The notes under the pieces are model-generated. The model saw nothing but the letters and a program-made list of their open reading frames with translations. It made no database searches and was not told the origin of the DNA. The translations under genes and the position numbers were made by a program. From contig CALKOU010000001.1 of NCBI GenBank assembly GCA_938092005.1, forward strand, positions 205,736-269,735: a stretch of DNA of 64,000 nucleotides, written 5' to 3'. How positions within the stretch are numbered: position 1 is the first letter of the stretch; each line of letters opens with the position of its first letter. The stretch is from an uncultured Flavobacteriaceae bacterium. Its GTDB lineage: Bacteria; Bacteroidota; Bacteroidia; Flavobacteriales; Flavobacteriaceae. Below are positions 10,339 to 19,448 of the stretch, one piece after another.

Positions 10339-11331
10339 ATGAAAAGATATATAGCGTTACTACTATTTGTTGCACTGCTCTCTGTTAAACCCACCCTTTC
10401 AGCACAATTTGACCGGTACCAATGGGATACGATAAGCACTAAAAATCTTCCCTCTGGAAGGCACGAAAATGGATTTGTAGCATATAAGGGTAAATTCTAC
10501 CTCATTGGCGGACGTGGAATCCATCCTGTTAATGTATATGATCCCAACACAAACGCATGGGAAACCAAAAAGAAAACCCCATTTGAAATGCATCATTTTC
10601 AAGCGGTTGTGCATGACAGTATCATCTACATTGTGGGAGGCATGACGGGACGTTACCCAAAGGAAAAACCATTAACGCATATTTGGTGCTATTATCCCGA
10701 AAACGATCTTTGGAAAAAAGGAGCTGAAATTCCGAAAGAACGACGCAGGGGAAGCGCAGGAGCAACAGTATACAATGACAAAATTTTTTTGGTAGGAGGA
10801 ATTAAACTTGGGCATACTAGTGGAACCACAAATTTATTTGACTGCTATGATCTCAAAACAAAAACATGGAAGACATTAACAGATGCGCCACACATCCGAG
10901 ATCATTTTTCAGCGGTGGTAGCAAAGAACAAACTCTATTGTGTTGGGGGCAGAAACACTAGTGTTCATAATCCAACTAAGTTTAGTGCTTTTTTTGGAGC
11001 TACTGTTCCTCAAGTGGATTACTATGATTTTGAAAAACAAACGTGGTATACCATGGAACATGATTTAGCTATTCCTTCAGCAGCAGGCGCAATTGTTTTG
11101 CTACATGAGCAGTTGGTGTATTTTGGAGGGGAAAGCAATCAAAAATTAGCACATAATCAAACGCAATCACTCGATCTATTAACGGGCAGATGGGCCGTAC
11201 ATCACAATATGATTACAGGTAGGCATGGCACAAATGCCGTAGTTCATAATGGGGCTATTTATACAGCTGCAGGCAGCGGAACTAGAGGAGGCGGGAAATT
11301 GACTTCCTTAGAAATATTCTCCATACGCTGA
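10339..11331 (+). CDS. Secreted kelch-repeat protein
   Basis: 330 residues with a signal peptide (MKRYIALLLFVALLSVKPTLSA, cleavage before about Q23). The rest is a run of kelch motifs, each with a 'xxxYLIGGRG', 'IIYIVGGMTG', 'IFLVGGIKL' or 'LYCVGGRNT' core about 50 residues apart, predicting a beta-propeller of five to six blades in the periplasm or on the surface. No catalytic motif is recognised. It resembles the NanM/galactose-oxidase-like scaffold only in fold. It is monocistronic, between rpsA (divergent) and the thiol module, with an A/T-rich inverted repeat (11332-11356) after it. Function unknown. Confidence 0.8.
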   Translation: MKRYIALLLFVALLSVKPTLSAQFDRYQWDTISTKNLPSGRHENGFVAYKGKFYLIGGRGIHPVNVYDPNTNAWETKKKTPFEMHHFQAVVHDSIIYIVGGMTGRYPKEKPLTHIWCYYPENDLWKKGAEIPKERRRGSAGATVYNDKIFLVGGIKLGHTSGTTNLFDCYDLKTKTWKTLTDAPHIRDHFSAVVAKNKLYCVGGRNTSVHNPTKFSAFFGATVPQVDYYDFEKQTWYTMEHDLAIPSAAGAIVLLHEQLVYFGGESNQKLAHNQTQSLDLLTGRWAVHHNMITGRHGTNAVVHNGAIYTAAGSGTRGGGKLTSLEIFSIR

Positions 11332-11407
11332 TTGTTGTTTTTTTAGCAAACAACAAACGTCCTTGGCATATTTATTGTAACAATATTAAGAATGAAAAAC
11401 CCAGATC

Positions 11408-12412
11408 ATGAAAAATACAAATTCCTTTTATGCACTAAAAACGCATCTTAAACCATTCGTATATCTCTTTTTCGTTTTATTAACTTTTGCGTGTTCGAAA
11501 GACGATGTAGACGATAAAAAGACCATGACCCCTCCCAACAACACAACATCAGAAGACAAAGCACCTTTGTTTTCGTTAGCATCATTAGACAACGGAACCA
11601 TTAACCTTGCCGATTATGAAAATAAGGTTGTGGTGTTGTACTTTTTTGGCAGTAACTGCCCATTCTGTATTGCTGCTGGTCCTGATATAGAAAAAACATT
11701 AAAAACACCTTTTGCAGCAAACGATGATTATGCCATTATTGGTCTTGATCAATGGGATGGAAATAATGCTGCTGTAAATGCGTTTAAATCACAAACGGGA
11801 ATCACATTTCCTTTACTGTTAAATGCTTCTAGTGTAGCAACAACGTATCAAACTACATACGACAGGCTTATAGTGCTCAACAAAGAAAGGGAAGTAGTGT
11901 TTAAGGGTACTCAACTTGCTGGCAACGACTTAGCCGCTGCTGAAGCAAAAGTATTAGAGCTTGTAACACCTAAATCCGACAACAATCAAGGAAGTAGCAA
12001 ATATAGCTTTACACTCAAGTCATTAGACGGAAACGATGTTAGCTTATCTGACTATGACAACAAAGTAGTCTCACTATTCTTTTTTGGTAATGGTTGCCCA
12101 ACATGCAAATCTGCAGCATCAACAATACAAAGAGAATTGGTTAATTCATTTTCATCAAATGATGATTATGTTCTTTTAGGTTTAGATGTTTGGAATGGAA
12201 ATTCGGCTTCGGTACAAGCCTTTAAAACCTCCACAGGAGTATCTTATCCCTTATTATTAAAAGCTTCAAGCGTAGCATCGGATTTCGAAACGTCTTACGA
12301 TCGCATCGTTGTGCTAGACAAGAACAAAGAAATTGCGTTTAAAGGCAGTCGAAATGCCAATGGAGATATTGCGACTGCAAAAGCAAAAATCAGTACGCTT
12401 TTGTCAAACTAA
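11408..12412 (+). CDS. Tandem-domain TlpA/peroxiredoxin-like lipoprotein
   Basis: 334 residues. The N-terminus has a lipobox ending LLTFAC (Cys29), so the protein is probably a membrane-anchored lipoprotein. A polar linker is followed by two consecutive thioredoxin-fold domains of the AhpC/TlpA type (about residues 50-186 and 196-333). Each has a redox motif: C84-P-F-C87 in domain 1 and C230-P-T-C233 in domain 2. The domains align over their whole length, sharing 'NDDY', 'GLDxW', 'FPLLL/YPLLLxASSVA' and 'YDRxxVLxK', so they arose by internal duplication. It precedes a single-domain TlpA thioredoxin and a DUF6029 barrel. A thiol-disulfide role in the envelope is inferred; the substrate is unknown. 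Confidence 0.8.
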   Translation: MKNTNSFYALKTHLKPFVYLFFVLLTFACSKDDVDDKKTMTPPNNTTSEDKAPLFSLASLDNGTINLADYENKVVVLYFFGSNCPFCIAAGPDIEKTLKTPFAANDDYAIIGLDQWDGNNAAVNAFKSQTGITFPLLLNASSVATTYQTTYDRLIVLNKEREVVFKGTQLAGNDLAAAEAKVLELVTPKSDNNQGSSKYSFTLKSLDGNDVSLSDYDNKVVSLFFFGNGCPTCKSAASTIQRELVNSFSSNDDYVLLGLDVWNGNSASVQAFKTSTGVSYPLLLKASSVASDFETSYDRIVVLDKNKEIAFKGSRNANGDIATAKAKISTLLSN

Positions 12413-12452
12413 ATGCGCAAATTGCGTATGCTATCAAACCCAAAACCTTATC

Positions 12453-12938
12453 ATGAAAACATATGTTATTTTATTCTGTTTAGTGTTACTCCCTTCTTAT
12501 GGATTAGCACAAATCGTAGACAATTTTGAACTCAAAGATCTGCAGAATAACCTACAAGAGTTTGAAGAACTCAAAGGAGAGAACCTTACCCTTATTGACT
12601 TTTGGGCTTCGTGGTGCAAACCGTGTAAAAAGGCCATCCCGTACTTAAACGACATCTATGCTAATTACAAAGAAAAAGGCGTGGAAATAATTGGGATTAA
12701 CTGTGACGGACCAAGAAGCATTTCAAAAGTTGTTCCGCTGAGCAAATCGTTGCGAATTCAATATCCTGTGCTTTTGGATATTGACGCAGCAGTAAAAAAT
12801 GATCTGAACATTATGCTTTTCCCTACGCTTATCATGGTAGACGCATCAGGCAATATCGTGTGGACCCACGAAGGTTTTGTTTCTGGTGATGATGAACACA
12901 TTAAAAAAGCAATTGACCAGCAACTTAATGTACTTTAA
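12453..12938 (+). CDS. TlpA-family thiol-disulfide oxidoreductase
   Basis: 161 residues from the ATG at 12453, which gives a clean signal peptide ending in SYGLA-Q; an open frame further upstream overlaps the previous gene and is rejected. The mature protein is one thioredoxin fold with active site WASWCKPCKKAIP and the cis-Pro segment 'LFPTLIMVD'. It is expected to be periplasmic. It lies 40 nt after the tandem-domain lipoprotein and 2 nt before the DUF6029 barrel gene, making a three-gene operon. The reductant source is not encoded nearby. Confidence 0.88.
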   Translation: MKTYVILFCLVLLPSYGLAQIVDNFELKDLQNNLQEFEELKGENLTLIDFWASWCKPCKKAIPYLNDIYANYKEKGVEIIGINCDGPRSISKVVPLSKSLRIQYPVLLDIDAAVKNDLNIMLFPTLIMVDASGNIVWTHEGFVSGDDEHIKKAIDQQLNVL

Positions 12939-12940
12939 TA

Positions 12941-14404
12941 ATGCATAAAAACATATGGGTATGGGTGTTTTGTGCGCTCTGGTTTTCTGCTGACGGTCTT
13001 GCTCAGTTTAGCGGAAATAATCTGTCAGAATATCAATATGGAGGATTACCAACTGATGCCAGTTCTTTTTCGGCATTTTACAATCGTTTGGTCACCAACT
13101 ATAAACACAAAAGCTTTAAAGCCAGTGGAAGCTTGGAAGTATTTCAATCACCAAGAAATGGAAGCAGCTATGTAAACCTATCGCAACTCTCGTTGCGGTA
13201 TAAGCAAAAAACTTTTGATATTCGTGTGGGGAATTTCTACGAAACCATTGGTCGGGGGACTTTATTGCGTTCGTTTGAAATTCCAGGAGCTGTTCTTGAG
13301 GATTTAAGTTATCGCTCTCGGCATTATTTTAATCGAGATATACAGGGTGCAATTGCCAAATTTCGGTTTCAAAACTTCGAAACTAAGCTTATTTATGGTA
13401 AACCCTTAAACTATGTTTTTCCACCAACGCAGCACAGGAATCAACGAAGAGCAGACGAAATTTCGGTAATCTACTCGGCATTCCACAAAAAACAACAAAC
13501 ACTTGGCTTTGCGTTTATGAACCATAAAAATGCATCCAAAAGCACCCAATATTTTATGACCACCCTATCGGGAAGTATTAGCCCTTCGTTGACATATTAT
13601 ACAGAAGTAAGTAAAAACATCAGCGATTTTGATGTTTCTGACTTCTCAAACAGGGCTTCTTTTGCCGCTTATGCAGGCTTGAGTTATACGTATAAATCCT
13701 TGGGGCTTAGCGTCGAGTATAAAAACTATAAAAACTTTTTAATTGGTTCTGGAATCAATGAACCGCCAGCACTTGTAAAGGAACATTCCTACAGCGTCCT
13801 AAATCGAAGCACACACGTACTACAACCCGCCAATGAAAATGGCTATCAACTCGAAGCGTTTTATAGTTTTCCTGATTTTTCAACCATAACCCTTAACTAT
13901 ACCAAAGCAATCAATGACTTTAACACCAAAACTGTTTTCGAAGAGTATTTTGTTGAGTACGATTTTACTTTCGCATCAAAGCACGATGTAAAGATTTTTG
14001 CGGACTATGCTAAAGACCCTTTTAAACTTGAGGACAATCGAATATCTACTGGTATCAATACGGTTTTAAAAGCCACAAAAACACATGCCTATACCATAGA
14101 TTATGAATTTCAATCGTTTGAGCGTTTGGCTGAAACTTATCTAAATCATGTTATGGTTTTGGGCTATAATCCCATACCAAAGCTTATTGGATCGGTTGTA
14201 GCCGAATGGAGCACCGATTCTTTTCTGGTTGAGGAAGGGACACGGTTTTGGGCCGGTATAAACATGCGCTATCAAGTCAATCGAAAAAACAGCTTACAAC
14301 TATTTATTGGAGAGCGGCGTGGTGGTCCTGCATGTAACGCAGGCGTTTGCTATGAGGTGTTGGACTTTAAGGGAGTGGAGCTGCGTTTTTCAAGTCGGTT
14401 TTAG
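12941..14404 (+). CDS. DUF6029-family outer-membrane beta-barrel protein
   Basis: 487 residues with a signal peptide (cleaved near ADGLA-Q). The remainder is alternating amphipathic beta strands rich in Tyr/Phe ending in a terminal Phe (FSSRF), as in outer-membrane barrels. The segment 'VGNFYETIGRGTLLRSFE' is typical of the DUF6029 family. A Cys pair, C465-NAGV-C470, lies near the C-terminus. The gene follows the TlpA thioredoxin by 2 nt. The pairing suggests the barrel or its partner is a client of the thioredoxins; this is inference. No transport substrate is known. Confidence 0.75.
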   Translation: MHKNIWVWVFCALWFSADGLAQFSGNNLSEYQYGGLPTDASSFSAFYNRLVTNYKHKSFKASGSLEVFQSPRNGSSYVNLSQLSLRYKQKTFDIRVGNFYETIGRGTLLRSFEIPGAVLEDLSYRSRHYFNRDIQGAIAKFRFQNFETKLIYGKPLNYVFPPTQHRNQRRADEISVIYSAFHKKQQTLGFAFMNHKNASKSTQYFMTTLSGSISPSLTYYTEVSKNISDFDVSDFSNRASFAAYAGLSYTYKSLGLSVEYKNYKNFLIGSGINEPPALVKEHSYSVLNRSTHVLQPANENGYQLEAFYSFPDFSTITLNYTKAINDFNTKTVFEEYFVEYDFTFASKHDVKIFADYAKDPFKLEDNRISTGINTVLKATKTHAYTIDYEFQSFERLAETYLNHVMVLGYNPIPKLIGSVVAEWSTDSFLVEEGTRFWAGINMRYQVNRKNSLQLFIGERRGGPACNAGVCYEVLDFKGVELRFSSRF

Positions 14405-14421
14405 AACATTATGAGAATGAA

Positions 14422-15099
14422 TTATATGCCCATTATTCGATCCCTTACCAAGGTCAATACATACTTTAGCATTCCATCAACGGTAAACTGTGTCGCATCT
14501 AACGCAATGGCATCCTCAGCTTGTATTAAAGGAGAATCTGCTCGAGTGCTATCTAGATGATCACGTTGGGTGATGTTTGTCAATACGTCCTCAAACGTAG
14601 TTGAACCATTTTGGGCGATTAGCTCATCGTAACGGCGTTGCGCTCGAATGTTGGCATCTGCGGTCAAAAACAGTTTTAAATTAGCCTTAGGAAATACAAC
14701 GGTACCTATATCCCGACCGTCCATAACTACGGCTTGATTAGCACCCATAATGCGTTGTTGCGCTACCAAAAAAGCGCGTATTTCAGAAACAGCAGCTACT
14801 TGGCTTACTACATCCGATACCTTCATGCTTCTAATTTCAGCACTTACATCGTTACCGTTTACATACAACGCACCCTTTTTAAACGATAACTGAATATCAT
14901 CTAAATGTGCAATAAGCGAAGCCTTGTCAAGCTGTTGATTTATTAACCATCCGTTTTGTTGGGCATAAAGTGTGAGTCCACGATACATGGCACCAGAATC
15001 AACATGGACAAATCCTAAAGCTTTAGCAAGCCCTTTGGCAAGGGTACTTTTTCCAGTTGAAGAAGCGCCGTCAATGGCAATTACAAAAGGTGTTGTCAT
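14422..15099 (-). CDS. cmk: (d)CMP kinase
   Basis: 225 residues with the P-loop GASSTGKSTLAKGLAK (residues about 11-26), 'VDSGAMYRG', 'MDGRDIGTVVFP' and the 'LTADANIRAQRRYDEL' lid. It phosphorylates CMP/dCMP in pyrimidine nucleotide supply. It overlaps the end of porQ by 4 nt (ATGA), so the two are translationally coupled. Confidence 0.97.
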   Translation of the reverse strand: MTTPFVIAIDGASSTGKSTLAKGLAKALGFVHVDSGAMYRGLTLYAQQNGWLINQQLDKASLIAHLDDIQLSFKKGALYVNGNDVSAEIRSMKVSDVVSQVAAVSEIRAFLVAQQRIMGANQAVVMDGRDIGTVVFPKANLKLFLTADANIRAQRRYDELIAQNGSTTFEDVLTNITQRDHLDSTRADSPLIQAEDAIALDATQFTVDGMLKYVLTLVRDRIMGI

Positions 15100-16109
15100 G
15101 GTCGAGGTTCCAAGGTTAATCCCAAAAAAATACGGTTTCCAGCTACATTGTATCGGGCATGACTAATTTGAAAACGCAAACGGCGTAATTGCATCCCCAC
15201 ACCAAACGATAGACCTGAAAAGTTACGGAGGTCTAAAATACGTAATTCTGCTGCACGTTGCGCATGATACCCCAAACGAATGGAGAATAAACCTTCTGGA
15301 AATACTTCAACTCCAAAAGTAGCGTGCCGGGAGAGCTTTTTAAGCAATCCCGCTTTGGACTGGCTGGAAGCACCATTTAGGTTTTGCGTAGCTTCTTCTG
15401 GATTATCAAAATACAATGGCCATTTGTTTAAATGATGTAAGGATATATGCCACCGCAACGGCAAGTGTTGTAATGCACTAGAAAAACCAAAGGTTAAATT
15501 AGCAGGCAAGGGCTCATACACATCTTCATAGGCAGATAATTGCCGACCCAAATGCTGATAAACCAGTGAAAGGCGCCATGGCTTTGCAACTGGACTATAG
15601 TAAACCCCAATGTCGGCCGTCAAACCTGTTGAGGTGTAAGCTTCTAAGCTTGATAACACATAGCGCAACCGTGCGCCTAAATGCAGGTTAGGACGCAAGA
15701 AATAATGCGAAGTGGCAATCCCCAGCGCAACTTCACTTCCCGTAAAAGATGCCGTAGGATTACCCAATTCATCAGCACCATCAAAAGTGCCATAGTGGAT
15801 ATAATTCACATCAAACACTAGGGCTTTTTGCCTGTTAATAGTATAGCCATAGGCTGCTGTCCCACGATGAATACCATCAAAATAAGGTTCATAATTTACC
15901 ATGACTTGCCCCCCATGCAACCCACGTATTACAGCAGGATTGGCAAGGGTGGTGCTAATATCTTTGTCTTGAAGGGTAATTGGATTACCCAAAGACAATT
16001 GGCGTGGTGTGTTCGTAAGTTCCAAAAAACGGAACGTAGCATCGCCGCCAATTTGTGTATATGCGGAAACGGCATACCCCAATAAACAACAAGCCACAAA
16101 ACGCTTCAT
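15096..16109 (-). CDS. porQ: Type IX secretion system protein PorQ
   Basis: 337 residues: signal peptide, then an outer-membrane barrel of the PorQ family. The N-terminal 'GGDATFRFLELTNTPRQLSLGN' segment followed by 'TTLANPAVI' is characteristic. PorQ forms part of the T9SS cell-surface attachment complex needed for release and anchoring of cargo. The gene is coupled to cmk and lies 17 nt after lon in the same direction, so a lon-porQ-cmk transcript is possible. A near-match to the -7 element (TTAATTTG, 16130-16123) lies just upstream. Confidence 0.85.
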   Translation of the reverse strand: MKRFVACCLLGYAVSAYTQIGGDATFRFLELTNTPRQLSLGNPITLQDKDISTTLANPAVIRGLHGGQVMVNYEPYFDGIHRGTAAYGYTINRQKALVFDVNYIHYGTFDGADELGNPTASFTGSEVALGIATSHYFLRPNLHLGARLRYVLSSLEAYTSTGLTADIGVYYSPVAKPWRLSLVYQHLGRQLSAYEDVYEPLPANLTFGFSSALQHLPLRWHISLHHLNKWPLYFDNPEEATQNLNGASSQSKAGLLKKLSRHATFGVEVFPEGLFSIRLGYHAQRAAELRILDLRNFSGLSFGVGMQLRRLRFQISHARYNVAGNRIFLGLTLEPRP

Positions 16110-16126
16110 CTTAACAAAAACGCAAA

Positions 16127-18577
16127 TTAACGCTTTTTCGTACCTGATGTACGTTGTTTGGTAATGGCAATGTCAAGTACCTCATCAATCGTACGTACAA
16201 AATGAAACGTTAATCCCTTTAGGTAACGTTCTGGAATTTCGTTGATATCCGCTTTATTTTTCTCACTTAATACAATTTCTTTAATGTTAGCACGCTTGGC
16301 AGCAAGTATCTTTTCTTTGACACCTCCAACAGGCAATACTTTACCCCTTAAGGTAATTTCCCCAGTCATGGCAATGCGGTTTTTAACCTTGCGTTTTAAA
16401 ATGCTCGATACCAAAGAAGTAATCATGGTAATTCCTGCGCTTGGTCCATCTTTTGGGGTAGCACCTTCGGGGACGTGAATATGAAAATTATGCTTCGCGA
16501 AAAAATCTTCTGAAATTTCCAACTCCACAGCATGTGCTTTGATATACTGTAAGGCAATGGTAGCAGACTCTTTCATTACTTTCCCTAAATTCCCAGTAAT
16601 GGAAAGCACACCGTTACCTTTACTAATCGACGACTCAATAAAAAGGATATCGCCTCCTACACGTGTCCAAGCAAGACCCGTAACAACTCCAGCAACATTG
16701 TTGTTTTCGTACACATCACGGAGCATCTTTGCAGGACCCAGTATAGATTCCAATTCATCCTTTAAAAGCTTCGCATCTCGAGGCGTTTCTTTTGCCTCAA
16801 GCATAGCATAATGACGCACTACCTTAGCAATCTGTTTTTCCAAACCACGAACGCCCGACTCGCGTGTGTATCCCGAAACCAAATGCAACATGGTGGCTTT
16901 GGGAAGCTTTACCGCTGCTTTTTTTAGCCCATGTTCTGTAATCTGTTTTGGCAATAAATAGCGCAATCCTATCTGAACTTTTTCCTCCACGGTATAACCC
17001 GAAACCTCAATAATTTCCATTCGGTCACGTAGTGCAGGTTGAATGGTAGAAAGCGAGTTTGCCGTAGCAATAAACATCACTTTCGATAAATCATAACCCG
17101 TTTCTAAATAGTTGTCATAGAAACTAGTATTTTGCTCTGGATCTAGTACTTCTAGCATTGCTGATGACGGATCGCCCTGTGCACTTTCTGCAAGTTTATC
17201 TAATTCATCAAGTACAAAAACAGGATTAGAAGTAGTTGCTTTTTTGATGTTTTGCACTACCCTGCCTGGCATGGCACCAATATAGGTTTTACGATGTCCT
17301 CGAATTTCGGCCTCGTCGCGCATTCCACCCAACGACATACGTACATACTTTCTTCCCAACGCCTCAGCAATGGATTTTCCAAGTGATGTTTTACCAACAC
17401 CAGGAGGGCCAACCAAACAAATAATGGGTGACTTCATATCGTTTCGAAGCTTGAGTACCGCAAGGTGTTCTACAATACGTTGTTTTACCTTATCCAATCC
17501 AAAGTGATCGCGATCCAAAATAGTTTGCGCTTTGTTAAGATCAAAAGAATCTTCAGAAAAAGTATTCCAAGGAAGGTCTAAGTATAAGTCTAAATAGTTT
17601 CGTTGAACCGAGTATTCAGCTACTTGTGGGTTCATACGTTCTAACTTGGCAAGCTCTTTATTAAAGTGTTGCGCCACTTTTTCATCCCACAATTTGGTTT
17701 TGGCACGTTCACGCATTTCATGCACTTCTTCATCAAAAGAAACACCACCCAATTCTTCTTGTATGGTTTTCATCTGTTGATGTAAAAAATATTCGCGCTG
17801 TTGTTGGTCTAAATCGTTGCGAACTTTACTTTGAATATCGTTTTTTAGTGTCAGTTTTTGAAACTCAACATTCATTTTCTTTAAGCACAACATGGCGCGT
17901 TGTTCAAGATCATCCAACATGAGTATTTCTTGCTTTTCGGCAACAGACATGTTCATATTGGAAGAAACAAAATTGATCAAAAATGTATTGCTTTGAATAT
18001 TCTTGATTGCAAAAGAGGCCTCAGACGGAATTTCAGGATTGTGAGAAATAATTTTAAGTGCCATATCTCGAATAGAATCAATGATAGCATTAAAATTTGG
18101 ATCATCATTTTCTGGGCGAACTTCTTCTAAAGCGGTCACCTGCGCCTTCAAAAAAGGCTGCTCGCTAGTATATTGTTCGGTTTGGAATCGTTTCTTCCCT
18201 TGAAGAATTACGGTCGTATTTCCATCGGGCATTTTAAGTACACGCAACACCTTTGCTAAAGTTCCTTTATCATAAAGGTCATTTGGTGATGGAGATTTGG
18301 TTTCACCATTTTGTTGTGCCACAACCCCCAACAGCTTGTTGCCGTTATTCACTTCCTTGATAAGCTTAACAGAACGATCTCTACTAGCCGTTATAGGAAT
18401 AACTACACCTGGAAACAATACAGTGTTTTTAAGCGGAAGTATGGGCAATTCTTCTGGAACAGGTTCCTTCTGCATGGCTTCCTCATCATCAGAGGTCATG
18501 AGTGGAATTAAATCTGCTTCATCCTCTAAATCTTGAGGTAACAGTGAATCTAATGACAATATTTTATTTTGAGACAT
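16127..18577 (-). CDS. lon: ATP-dependent protease La (Lon)
   Basis: 816 residues from the ATG at 18577 (MSQNKILSLDSL); an upstream start at 18595 would add six residues not typical of the family. Domains: N-terminal LON substrate-binding domain beginning 'LPILPLKNTVLFPGVVIPI', a coiled-coil segment, AAA+ module with Walker A GPPGVGKTS and Walker B 'PVFVLDELDKL', and a C-terminal Ser-Lys protease domain with 'PKDGPSAGITM' (catalytic Ser) and 'GGVKEKI' (catalytic Lys). A cytoplasmic quality-control protease. Confidence 0.97.
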   Translation of the reverse strand: MSQNKILSLDSLLPQDLEDEADLIPLMTSDDEEAMQKEPVPEELPILPLKNTVLFPGVVIPITASRDRSVKLIKEVNNGNKLLGVVAQQNGETKSPSPNDLYDKGTLAKVLRVLKMPDGNTTVILQGKKRFQTEQYTSEQPFLKAQVTALEEVRPENDDPNFNAIIDSIRDMALKIISHNPEIPSEASFAIKNIQSNTFLINFVSSNMNMSVAEKQEILMLDDLEQRAMLCLKKMNVEFQKLTLKNDIQSKVRNDLDQQQREYFLHQQMKTIQEELGGVSFDEEVHEMRERAKTKLWDEKVAQHFNKELAKLERMNPQVAEYSVQRNYLDLYLDLPWNTFSEDSFDLNKAQTILDRDHFGLDKVKQRIVEHLAVLKLRNDMKSPIICLVGPPGVGKTSLGKSIAEALGRKYVRMSLGGMRDEAEIRGHRKTYIGAMPGRVVQNIKKATTSNPVFVLDELDKLAESAQGDPSSAMLEVLDPEQNTSFYDNYLETGYDLSKVMFIATANSLSTIQPALRDRMEIIEVSGYTVEEKVQIGLRYLLPKQITEHGLKKAAVKLPKATMLHLVSGYTRESGVRGLEKQIAKVVRHYAMLEAKETPRDAKLLKDELESILGPAKMLRDVYENNNVAGVVTGLAWTRVGGDILFIESSISKGNGVLSITGNLGKVMKESATIALQYIKAHAVELEISEDFFAKHNFHIHVPEGATPKDGPSAGITMITSLVSSILKRKVKNRIAMTGEITLRGKVLPVGGVKEKILAAKRANIKEIVLSEKNKADINEIPERYLKGLTFHFVRTIDEVLDIAITKQRTSGTKKR

Positions 18578-18724
18578 AAAAAGTGTGTGTGCCATTTTGT
18601 CCGCTTTTTGTGTAAAAACGTCTAAAACAGCTGGTTTTATTTGATATAATTAATAATTTCAAACTCCATGCCATTGTAACAAAACGTCTGATGGTGCGTT
18701 ATACCTATAACCAAATTCATAATC

Positions 18725-19444
18725 ATGAAAGCATTTGTTACACTATTTGTCATCTTAATAACGGTTCCCAGTCAAGCACAATGGAACAAGAAAATAAGAG
18801 GAAACGGAGAAACCAGTACCGAAACCCGTAAACTTAGCCCTTATGAGGCGCTTCAAGTACATGGGAGCTTTGATGTGGAACTGGTTGGCGACAACACTAC
18901 TGCAATCACTATAAAAAGTGAAAAAAATTTACTACCATATATCATTACTGAAGTAAAAGATAATACCCTTATCATTAAAACCGCAAAACGAAAAGACCTT
19001 TATCCATCAAAAGGGAATAGCATAAAAATAACACTTCCTGGGTCAAAATTGAATCACATAGCACTAAACGGATCTGGAGATATAACAGGGAAAGCTCCTT
19101 TAAAAGGAGACCTCATCCGCCTAAAAATTAACGGGTCTGGAGATTTGCGTGTAGCTGTTGAGGCTTCAAGGGTTGAGGCAAAAGTAACAGGTTCGGGAGA
19201 TATGGACATTCAAGGAAATACGCATTCTTTTGATGCCAGCGTGACAGGGTCTGGAGACCTAAATGCACATGACCTAATATCACAAAACTGTGACGCAAAT
19301 ATTGTAGGTTCTGGCGATATTTCAACAAATGTAAAAGAAAAGCTCTATGTGAAAATTATAGGCTCAGGAGATGTAGAAGTCAATCGAGATGTTGCTGAAA
19401 TTGAAGAAAAAATAGTTGGCTCTGGTGACGTCTCGAGGCGTTGA
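18725..19444 (+). CDS. Head-GIN (DUF2807) adhesin-like secreted protein
   Basis: 239 residues with a signal peptide (ends PSQA-Q). The first part 'LSPYEALQVHGSFDVELVGDN..AITIKSEKNLLPYI' is the head-GIN/DUF2807 signature. The C-terminal half holds seven GSGD motifs (NGSGDI, NGSGDL, TGSGDM, TGSGDL, VGSGDI, IGSGDV, VGSGDV) spaced about 18-21 residues apart, predicting a short right-handed beta-solenoid with one turn per repeat. It is probably periplasmic or surface exposed. The family name is structural; function is unknown. It converges on the MFS gene with only 4 nt between them. Confidence 0.82.
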   Translation: MKAFVTLFVILITVPSQAQWNKKIRGNGETSTETRKLSPYEALQVHGSFDVELVGDNTTAITIKSEKNLLPYIITEVKDNTLIIKTAKRKDLYPSKGNSIKITLPGSKLNHIALNGSGDITGKAPLKGDLIRLKINGSGDLRVAVEASRVEAKVTGSGDMDIQGNTHSFDASVTGSGDLNAHDLISQNCDANIVGSGDISTNVKEKLYVKIIGSGDVEVNRDVAEIEEKIVGSGDVSRR

Positions 19445-19448
19445 GAAG

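Noticed and set aside
10339..11331. N-acetylneuraminate epimerase (NanM)
   Set aside because: Only the kelch fold is shared; no sialic-acid genes are nearby and no specific active-site match is visible.
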